A stretch of 64,000 nucleotides of DNA from Undibacterium sp. (GTDB taxonomy: Bacteria; Pseudomonadota; Gammaproteobacteria; Burkholderiales; Burkholderiaceae), in the NCBI GenBank assembly GCA_014376575.1, contig JACMRF010000069.1:5227-69226 (forward strand), read 5' to 3'. The notes beneath the pieces were generated by a model that made no database searches, was not told the DNA's origin, and saw only the letters and a program-made list of their open reading frames with translations. How positions within the stretch are numbered: position 1 is the stretch's first letter; each line of letters starts with the position of its first letter. Position numbers and translations under genes: made by a program. This document shows positions 57,321 through 64,000 of this stretch, one piece after another.

Positions 57321-58448
57321 ATGAAAACCACCACCTTTTTCAAACACTGCGTTTCCTTCGCGACCATCGCAGGTTTGGTGGCGCTCTTCATTTCAGTTGA
57401 TTGTCGAGCAGAGCGATTGAAAGATTTAGCCGGAATACAAGGAGTGCGGCAAAATCAATTAATGGGATATGGTTTAGTAGTGGGTTTGGACGGCAGCGGC
57501 GATCAGACTACGCAAACTCCATTTACGGTTCAGAGTATTATCAGCATGATGCAGCAGCTAGGGGTCACTATTCCGGTTGGCACTAGCCTGCAATTAAAGA
57601 ACGTTGCGGCTGTTATGGTCACGACTTCACTTCCACCATTCGCTCAGCCTGGTCAGACGCTTGATATCACAGTGTCCTCAATGGGTAATGCGAAAAGTTT
57701 GCGAGGAGGAACTTTATTGATGACTCCCCTTAAAGGTGCGGACAATCAAATTTATGCAATGGCACAAGGTAATGTGCTTGTTGGTGGGGTAGGGGCCGCA
57801 GCTAACGGAAGTAAGGCGCAAATAAATCATTTAAGCGTTGGTAAAATTTCGTCAGGCGCGACCGTAGAGCGTGCTGTTGCATCGCCATTAGGGCAAGGAA
57901 ATACAATTCAGTTGGAGCTTAACACTGCAGATTTCTCGACAGCAAGTCGCGTTGTTGAGGCAATCAATAAACGCTTTGGTCCAGAGACTGCTGCTGCTGT
58001 TGATGGGCGTGTTATACAAGTAAAGGCACCAACGATAAGCGATCAGCGAGTCGTCTTTCTGGGGCAAATGGAGAACATTGAGGTTACCCCTGCGCAAACC
58101 GCGGCCAAAGTTATCCTCAATGCGCGAACTGGCTCCATTGTCATGAATCAATCAGTCACTCTAGAAACCTGTGCAGTAGCACATGGCAACTTGTCGGTTG
58201 TCGTCAACACTGATAACGCAGTTAGTCAACCCAATGCATTATCGAACGGGCAAACGACTAGCACCGGCAATTCAAGCATCACAATCACTAAAGATCCAGG
58301 CCAACTATTGATACTTAAATCGGGGGCATCGTTGACGGATGTGGTTAAGGCTTTGAATGCCATTGGCGCAACGCCGCAGGATTTGCTGTCTATTTTGCAG
58401 GCGATGAAAGCATCGGGTGCATTGCGTGCTGAACTTGAAATTATTTAG
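57321..58448 (+). CDS. flgI: FlgI, P-ring protein
   Basis: FlgI forms the periplasmic P ring around the rod. A signal peptide (hydrophobic core FATIAGLVALFISVDC, cleavage after CRA) precedes the mature start ERLKDLAGIQGVRQNQL. Family blocks GYGLVVGLDGSGDQT and the C-terminal VKALNAIGATPQDLLSILQA are clear. The ATG is chosen; a TTG three codons upstream is in frame. Export to the periplasm and FlgA assistance are expected. The 375-residue size is normal. Confidence 0.95.
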   Translation: MKTTTFFKHCVSFATIAGLVALFISVDCRAERLKDLAGIQGVRQNQLMGYGLVVGLDGSGDQTTQTPFTVQSIISMMQQLGVTIPVGTSLQLKNVAAVMVTTSLPPFAQPGQTLDITVSSMGNAKSLRGGTLLMTPLKGADNQIYAMAQGNVLVGGVGAAANGSKAQINHLSVGKISSGATVERAVASPLGQGNTIQLELNTADFSTASRVVEAINKRFGPETAAAVDGRVIQVKAPTISDQRVVFLGQMENIEVTPAQTAAKVILNARTGSIVMNQSVTLETCAVAHGNLSVVVNTDNAVSQPNALSNGQTTSTGNSSITITKDPGQLLILKSGASLTDVVKALNAIGATPQDLLSILQAMKASGALRAELEII

Positions 58449-58457
58449 GGCAATATT

Positions 58458-59354
58458 ATGATTGGGCGCGCAGATTTATCTGATAAATTAGCTTTTGATA
58501 GCAAAGGGCTTGATGACCTCAAACAGTCTGCAAAAAATAACTCGCCAGATGCACTCAAGTCTGCAGCTAAACAATTTGAAGCCTTGTACATGAATATGAT
58601 GCTCAAATCGATGCGGCAAGCAAGTAGCCAAGATAGTCCTTTTGATAATGAGCAAAGCCGTATGTATACGTCGATGTTAGATCAACAGTTCTCTCAAAAC
58701 ATGGCAAGTCGTGGGATGGGGTTGGCGGATGCTCTTGTTAGACAGTTATCGAATAACGCGGCTAATCAGATCATTCAGCCAGAGAGCTCGTCGCAAAGTA
58801 GCGCGAGCAGTTTGCGCGGGATAGATTCTTACCTCAATAATTTAAAAATTGAACAACAGACAGTAAAAGTTGACAAAACTGCGACCTCAGGACGTGCGCA
58901 CGTACGTGAATTTGAAAATAAACTTGCAGCACATGCTGAGCAAGCAAGTCTCGAAACTGGCATTCCCGCAAAGTTCATGTTGGGTCAGGCAGCACTTGAA
59001 AGTGGATGGGGTAAACGCGAAATTAAAGCAGCAGACGGTTCAGTCAGTCACAATGTATTTGGCATGAAAGCTAATTCAGGATGGAAGGGGAAGACTGTTG
59101 ATGCTGTCACAACCGAGTACTCAAACGGCGTCGCTTTTCGAAAGGTCGAAAAATTTAAAGCTTATGATTCGTACAGCGATGCATTTAAAGATTACGCAAA
59201 ACTTCTGACTAAAAATCCTCGCTACCAAGAAGTGATCGCAAACGCTAAAGATGCGAGTAGTTTTGCTTACGGTTTGCAAAAAGCGGGTTATGCCACCGAC
59301 CCTCAATATGCCGATAAATTATCAAAAATTATTAAACAGACGCTTTCTGCGTAA
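58458..59354 (+). CDS. flgJ: FlgJ, rod cap and peptidoglycan hydrolase
   Basis: FlgJ caps the growing rod and locally opens the cell wall. The N-terminal rod-binding domain is FEALYMNMMLKSMRQAS with DQQFSQNMASRGMGLADALV. After a Ser-rich linker (about residues 115-145), the C-terminal glucosaminidase domain has the catalytic Glu in GQAALESGWGKRE and later FRKVEKFKAYDSYSDAFKDY. The 298-residue two-domain form is the beta/gammaproteobacterial one. It lies ten bases after flgI. Confidence 0.95.
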   Translation: MIGRADLSDKLAFDSKGLDDLKQSAKNNSPDALKSAAKQFEALYMNMMLKSMRQASSQDSPFDNEQSRMYTSMLDQQFSQNMASRGMGLADALVRQLSNNAANQIIQPESSSQSSASSLRGIDSYLNNLKIEQQTVKVDKTATSGRAHVREFENKLAAHAEQASLETGIPAKFMLGQAALESGWGKREIKAADGSVSHNVFGMKANSGWKGKTVDAVTTEYSNGVAFRKVEKFKAYDSYSDAFKDYAKLLTKNPRYQEVIANAKDASSFAYGLQKAGYATDPQYADKLSKIIKQTLSA

Positions 59355-59381
59355 GTAAAAGCGTTGACACTTGGTAGCCAT

Positions 59382-59408
59382 TAAAGTTTTGGTCTATTTT
59401 CCCGATAA
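59382..59408 (+). promoter_or_regulatory. flgK: Sigma-28 (FliA) promoter of flgK-flgL
   Basis: TAAAGTTT is followed after exactly 11 bases by CCCGATAA, one base from the consensus GCCGATAA, 53 bases upstream of the flgK ATG. It makes flgKL a late unit separately controllable from flgB-J. Confidence 0.88.
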
Positions 59409-59460
59409 TAGAGAAGATCGCCTCTTTATGCGTTTCACCAGAAAATGAATAGGTTTATAT

Positions 59461-61704
59461 ATGGGCACCAGTATATTAGGCATCGGACAAAGCGCACTCG
59501 CAGCAGCGCAACTGGGGATAGCCACGACGGGGCACAATATTGCCAACGCAACAACCCCTGGCTACAACAGGCAGATCTTATTACAAACTGCTAATGCACC
59601 ACAATCTTTAGGTGGAAGCTTTGTTGGTCAAGGTGTTCAAGCTGGTGAAATTCAACGAGTTTATGACCAATTTGTCAATCAGCAGGTCAATAGCACACAA
59701 TCAACTAAAAACTACGCTGAGACTTATTCCAATCAAATTCAGCAAATTAGCAACCTCATTGCTGATCCAACTGCCGGAGTATCACCTGCATTGCAAGAAT
59801 TTTTTAATGCGGTACAAAATTTAGCTACCAGTCCCAGTGGTACAGCAGGCGCCGCGGCACGACAATCAGTATTATCATCTGGAGCTGCGTTAACTTCGCG
59901 ATTGCAAGGTCTGCAAGGCCGATTGGATCAGCTTCGTGAGGGCGTCAACAATCATGTTGAGGACTCGATCGGGTCTATTAACAGTTATTCGTCTCAAATC
60001 TCTAAGCTCAATGATATTATCGAAAAGGCACAAAGCGTTGGTGGTGCGCCGAACGACTTGCTGGATCAACGTGATAATCTTGTGACTGAACTGAGTAAAT
60101 TAGTCAACATTACCGTTACACCGCAAGGGGCTAAATTAAACGTGTACATGGGTTCCGGGCAACCCCTAGTATTAGGTGAACGTAATTACCAATTGCAAAC
60201 GACGGCGTCGTTGACTGATCCAACACGAATTGAAGTTGCTTATCAAAGTAATGGTGCTTCAATTCAAATTGCCGAAAATAGCATCACTGGTGGGCAATTA
60301 GGTGGATTATTCGCTTTTCGTGCGAATACGCTTGATGTTTCACAGAATTCTTTAGGGCGAGTTGCTATAGGATTAGCATCCGCTTTCAACGAGCAACATA
60401 AATTAGGACAAGATCTTAACGGGCAGGTTGGCGGTAATTTCTTTAATGTTGGCACACCCGCATCCGTACCAAGTAGTGCAAATACAACAACGGCTAATAT
60501 AGCAGCATCCATTTCAGATGTTGGTGCCTTAACGATAAGCGATTATCGCGTTCAATTTATTGGTGGAAACTATAAAATTACACGTGTGTCAGATGGGGTA
60601 AGCCAAACATCGTCGACTTTGCCTTTGGTCATAGACGGTGTGTCTTTTAATTTGGCACCGCCACCTGCAGCAGCAACTCCCGCAAACGGTGATGAGTTTT
60701 TAGTGCACCCGACTGCAAATGGCGCGAGTCAGTTTGGTGTAGCAGTTTCAGACACATCCAAAATAGCAGCGGGTTCTCCAGTCTCCACATCTACTCCAAG
60801 TACCAATACAGGCACTGGAGCAACCACTTTTGGTGTCATCAATTCGCTTGTCGCAACTAAGAGTACATCTGCAACTGCAACAATCGGGGCTGCCTCAACG
60901 GATGATTCCTATTCTGGTAAAACGCTCACAGCGCCGGTTACTCTGACGTTTGCCAGTGGAAATTTAACAGGTTTTCCAGCAACAGCCCCAGTGTCTGTTA
61001 ATGTTGGAGGTGTAATAACTAATTATGCAGCGCCAGCAACCGTACCCTATTCAAGTGGGGCAACGATTAGTTTTAGTGGGATAAGTTTTTCAATCAAGAA
61101 TGGTAGCGCATCGCCTGCCAACGCCGATACATTTACTTTAGCTGCGTCTTTGCCGATAACACCGGCAACATTAACGTATAACTCTGCAGCTAATACGTTA
61201 AGTGGCTTTCCGGCAAACGCCAATGTTACCGTTAAGGTGGGTAATTCCTCCACTACCTATGTGGCTGGATCTGCGATTCCTTATACAGAGGGCGCGACAA
61301 TAAGTTATCAAGGTACGAGTTTCGTTATTTCCGGCACTCCTAAAAACGCAGATGTATTCAACATTAGTCGAAATTCAACTGGTAGCGGTGATAATCGCAA
61401 TGCCCTTTTACTCTCTAATTTACAAACACAAAATTCTTTGGTTGGAAACTCCACTAGTTTCCAAGGCGCATATGGCCAATTTGTAAGTCTCATTGGTAAT
61501 AAAGCGCATGAAATACAAATAACTTTCGCCTCGGAGACAAAATTACTTTCCCTTGCGATTGATACACAACAATCCGTATCTGGTGTCAATCTGGACGAAG
61601 AGGCTGCCAATTTACTTCGTTACCAACAGGCGTATCAAGCCGCAGGTAAGTTAATGCAGATAGCAAGTACATTGTTTGACGCTTTATTGCAGTTAGGAAG
61701 GTAG
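59461..61704 (+). CDS. flgK: FlgK, hook-filament junction protein 1
   Basis: FlgK joins hook to filament. The N-terminal axial region (ILGIGQSALAAAQLGIATTG, HNIANATTPGYNRQ) and the C-terminal LRYQQAYQAAGKLMQIASTL helix are intact. At 747 residues it is longer than the roughly 550-residue enterobacterial protein. The extra length is in the outer part, where two related blocks of about 65 residues occur in tandem (about 485-560 and 562-640), sharing GFPA-A-V-V-VG, PY--GATISF/Y-G-SF-I and ANADTF/KNADVF. Its sigma-28 promoter lies just upstream, and FlgN is the expected chaperone. Confidence 0.95.
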   Translation: MGTSILGIGQSALAAAQLGIATTGHNIANATTPGYNRQILLQTANAPQSLGGSFVGQGVQAGEIQRVYDQFVNQQVNSTQSTKNYAETYSNQIQQISNLIADPTAGVSPALQEFFNAVQNLATSPSGTAGAAARQSVLSSGAALTSRLQGLQGRLDQLREGVNNHVEDSIGSINSYSSQISKLNDIIEKAQSVGGAPNDLLDQRDNLVTELSKLVNITVTPQGAKLNVYMGSGQPLVLGERNYQLQTTASLTDPTRIEVAYQSNGASIQIAENSITGGQLGGLFAFRANTLDVSQNSLGRVAIGLASAFNEQHKLGQDLNGQVGGNFFNVGTPASVPSSANTTTANIAASISDVGALTISDYRVQFIGGNYKITRVSDGVSQTSSTLPLVIDGVSFNLAPPPAAATPANGDEFLVHPTANGASQFGVAVSDTSKIAAGSPVSTSTPSTNTGTGATTFGVINSLVATKSTSATATIGAASTDDSYSGKTLTAPVTLTFASGNLTGFPATAPVSVNVGGVITNYAAPATVPYSSGATISFSGISFSIKNGSASPANADTFTLAASLPITPATLTYNSAANTLSGFPANANVTVKVGNSSTTYVAGSAIPYTEGATISYQGTSFVISGTPKNADVFNISRNSTGSGDNRNALLLSNLQTQNSLVGNSTSFQGAYGQFVSLIGNKAHEIQITFASETKLLSLAIDTQQSVSGVNLDEEAANLLRYQQAYQAAGKLMQIASTLFDALLQLGR

Positions 61705-61714
61705 GAGCTTAATT

Positions 61715-62926
61715 ATGCGTATCAGTACAAATACAATTTATGGAAACGGCGGAGCGAGAATTAGCGATCTTCAAGTTTCACTTAATCGGACTCAGCAGCA
61801 AATTGCATCAGGTCGAAAAATTTTAACACCCTCGGACGATCCCGTCGGTTCCGCGCGAGCGCTTGTAGTATCGCAGGCTGATGCAGTTAATGATCAATTT
61901 GCAGTTAATCGTAAAAGTGCAACAAACAATCTCAGTATGGCTGAGAGTACATTGAGTGGTGTAACAACGGTTTTGCAAAATGTGAAAACAAGAATCGTTA
62001 GCGCCGGAAATGGTATTTTAACTGATACGGAGCGTGGTTTTATTGCAAACGAGTTGCAGGGAGATTTGCAGCAATTATTGGGTTTTGCGAACGCGTCTGA
62101 TGGTACGGAAGGTTATCTTTTTTCTGGATTCTCTGCATCAGCACCCTATACACAAACGCAGGCAGGCGCCACCTATAGCGGCGATCAAGGGCAAAAACTG
62201 TTGCAGGTAGATACTTCACGTCAAATTCCGCTAAGTGAAGTCGGGCCTGCTATTTTTGGCAATATCAGAACGTCAGCTTCGCAATTTAATACTGTGGCAA
62301 ATCCTTCAAATACCGGGCAGACTGTTGCCGCTGCAGTAGTTAATGCTGCTACTTCGGCAAACTTAACTGGAAATAATTACGAAGTAAGTTTTGATAATAC
62401 GGCTGCAAATTTTACTGTTACGAATAAAACGACGGGTGCAGTTGTAGTGGCGAGTACAGCGTTCAGTAGCCCTAAAACGGTTACTTTTAATGGTATTGAC
62501 GTGACTTTGACAAATACACCAGGTGCGCCAGCGCCAGGCGATCGTTTTTCAATTCAGCCTGGAAATCAGAATATTTTTGAAACTTTGACAGACCTCATTA
62601 ATATTCTGAAAACACCCGCCACAACATCGGCAACAAAATTGGATTTAACAGCTGGGTTGAGCCAGGCCAATAATAATCTCGATAAATCGCTTAATAATGT
62701 TCTGACAACCCGTGCTAAATTCGGCACAAGTCTTCAAGAAATTGATGAGCTAGATTCAGTTGGGCAAAGTATTGGGCTAAATTATAAACAGCAATTATCT
62801 AGCCTACAGGACCTCGACTACGCCAAGGCCATCACTGAGTTGAATCAACAACAAGTAACACTCCAAGCTGCACAACAATCGTTCGTTAAGACATCTTCTT
62901 TGTCTTTGTTTAATTACATCACCTAG
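61715..62926 (+). CDS. flgL: FlgL, hook-filament junction protein 3
   Basis: FlgL links FlgK to the filament. Flagellin-like ends are present: MRISTNTIYGNGGARISDLQ and QQQIASGRKILTPSDDPVGS at the N-terminus, and YAKAITELNQQQVTLQAAQQ at the C-terminus. The 403-residue protein has an outer part (about 190-290) with VTFNGIDVTLTNTPGAPAPG and GDRFSI, a motif also seen in FlgK. It starts ten bases after flgK and ends the flagellar series in this window. Confidence 0.95.
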   Translation: MRISTNTIYGNGGARISDLQVSLNRTQQQIASGRKILTPSDDPVGSARALVVSQADAVNDQFAVNRKSATNNLSMAESTLSGVTTVLQNVKTRIVSAGNGILTDTERGFIANELQGDLQQLLGFANASDGTEGYLFSGFSASAPYTQTQAGATYSGDQGQKLLQVDTSRQIPLSEVGPAIFGNIRTSASQFNTVANPSNTGQTVAAAVVNAATSANLTGNNYEVSFDNTAANFTVTNKTTGAVVVASTAFSSPKTVTFNGIDVTLTNTPGAPAPGDRFSIQPGNQNIFETLTDLINILKTPATTSATKLDLTAGLSQANNNLDKSLNNVLTTRAKFGTSLQEIDELDSVGQSIGLNYKQQLSSLQDLDYAKAITELNQQQVTLQAAQQSFVKTSSLSLFNYIT

Positions 62927-63314
62927 TACAAAAATTAATTTCATGCATCTTAATGATTAAATTTTTTCTAACCCCGTAACCGCTACTCTCATTTCTCGTA
63001 ATTGAGTTTTTTACGGGTATCCGCTAGTGTCGTTCACAATCATACTAGAGCACTCGCGGGCATCGAGGTATAATTCTCCCTTTCTGATTCACCCCGCAAT
63101 GTGGCGGCTATTTTAGTTTAGTACTGCACTTTTACAGGAGCATAAAAGCGCGTATTTTTGCATCATACGTCGTCTCAAATCTTCGCAACAGACTGGCTGT
63201 TGCTTTGATTTTGTGTCTAGTTTGGTTCGATAATACATCGTTTATTTGTGTCGCTAAGAATGCAACATATTACTTACTGATACGCCAGCGCATTGCCTCA
63301 ACTCCATTCTCGCC
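62927..63314. other. 390-bp region between flgL and purL
   Basis: No gene is seen. The sequence TATAAT at 63069-63074 is a good -10 box for purL, without a clear -35, and would give a leader of more than 200 bases. CCGTAA and TTACGG, about 38 bases apart after flgL, and a T run at 63007-63013, could form a weak terminator. Confidence 0.45.
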
Positions 63315-64000
63315 ATGTTGATATTGCCAGGCTCTAACGCCTTGTCCGCTTTCCGTACCCTAGGTCTTCTCTCGCGTTTGCAAATTGTTGACGCCAATAT
63401 CGTTAGCGTGACCGCGCGTTTTAGTCACTTTATTGACGCTTCAACGCCTCCTGCTGCAGATGATATTGTTCGACTTAATGCTTTGTTGACCTATGGAGAT
63501 GCGTTTGACGGAGTGGAAGACGGCGATGGTTTCGTGGTAATCCCTCGCTTTGGCACCATTTCTCCATGGGCCAGTAAAGCGACGGACATAGCCCATAATT
63601 GCGGTATGACTCACATTAAACGTATAGAACGAGGTGTGCAGTATTTTGTGCATGTGAAAAATGGTTTACTTGGGGGTGCCAAAAGACTTGCGGAAGCCTC
63701 AAAAGCAAATGTTATCGATATCTTGCATGACCGAATGACAGAAATGGTTTTGACAGATGTGAGTGCAGCTATTGGCTTGTTTGCCGAGCTGGAAGCGAAA
63801 CCACTGGAATTCGTTGATGTGTTAGTCGGTGGAAAAAATGCCTTACTGCTAGCGAACAGTGCCTTAGGATTAGCATTGTCGGATGACGAAATTGATTATC
63901 TAGTCGATGCCTTTGCGAGCGCAAATCGTAATCCAACCGATGTAGAACTAATGATGTTTGCACAAGCGAATAGCGAACATTGTCGTCATAAAATATTTAA
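63315..64000 (+). CDS. purL: PurL, FGAM synthase (3' end outside window)
   Basis: PurL converts FGAR to FGAM with glutamine and ATP in purine synthesis; this is the large single-chain form. The first 228 residues are visible and open to the edge: [20 protein letters not shown], the linker [20 protein letters not shown] with [15 protein letters not shown], and the start of the catalytic part, [16 protein letters not shown]. The ATG has no strong ribosome-binding site but gives the family N-terminus exactly. It is unrelated to the flagellar genes to its left. Confidence 0.94.
   Translation, partial: MLILPGSNALSAFRTLGLLSRLQIVDANIVSVTARFSHFIDASTPPAADDIVRLNALLTYGDAFDGVEDGDGFVVIPRFGTISPWASKATDIAHNCGMTHIKRIERGVQYFVHVKNGLLGGAKRLAEASKANVIDILHDRMTEMVLTDVSAAIGLFAELEAKPLEFVDVLVGGKNALLLANSALGLALSDDEIDYLVDAFASANRNPTDVELMMFAQANSEHCRHKIF

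Overview
The window reads as the chromosome of a Gram-negative betaproteobacterium of the order Burkholderiales, most like the Oxalobacteraceae (Herminiimonas/Herbaspirillum type) in gene order and protein sequence but visibly AT-rich for that group. The main pointers are the run ispG-hisS-yfgM-bamB-der-hfq-hflX-hflK-hflC-hisZ-purA, an FlhDC-type flagellar master regulator next to motAB and che genes, and flhB-flhA-flhF-flhG-fliA joined to a second motor-gene pair. This placement is inference from family knowledge; no search was run.

Positions 1-12.7 kb hold one long rightward housekeeping run: isoprenoid synthesis (ispG, cut by the window edge), hisS, a membrane-anchored TPR protein, bamB, der, then hfq-hflX-hflK-hflC, then hisZ-purA and a purine-type phosphoribosyltransferase, closed by a clear terminator. 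A leftward tRNA-Leu(CAG) with its own promoter and terminator follows. From 13 to 17.2 kb come rnr, rlmB and cysE. A leftward block (21.7-17.3 kb) carries a TPR/NTF2-like protein, an L,D-transpeptidase, two cyclophilins and lpxH. Rightward alkA-like glycosylase, accA, tilS and dnaQ follow, and then a decayed IS3-family transposase (26.2-27.1 kb) marks the junction to the motility region.

From 27.5 to 62.9 kb nearly everything is flagellar or chemotactic: flhDC, a membrane-bound methyltransferase, motAB, a CheZ-like protein, cheY, cheA, cheW, a dead chemoreceptor gene, cheR-cheD-cheB-cheY, a dead cheZ, an EAL/HDOD protein, a deleted group II intron lying directly behind a terminator, flhB-flhA-flhF-flhG-fliA, a second stator pair (motCD), flgN-flgM and flgA on the minus strand, and flgB through flgL. 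Two near-perfect sigma-28 promoters precede flgM and flgK. The filament genes, the fli rod/switch genes and any live receptor are not in this window. The purL gene begins at the right edge.

The most interesting story is selective decay inside an otherwise intact motility island. Canonical cheZ after cheY is a pseudogene whose catalytic motif is destroyed, and the local receptor gene has about eight in-frame stops and a frameshift. A short intact protein between motB and the first cheY keeps a CheZ-like D-x-x-x-Q motif and is a good candidate for the working CheY-P phosphatase. An IS3 relic, a group II intron relic and an unexplained 61-nt hairpin between flgD and flgE add to the picture of a genome that has lost mobile elements and some genes.
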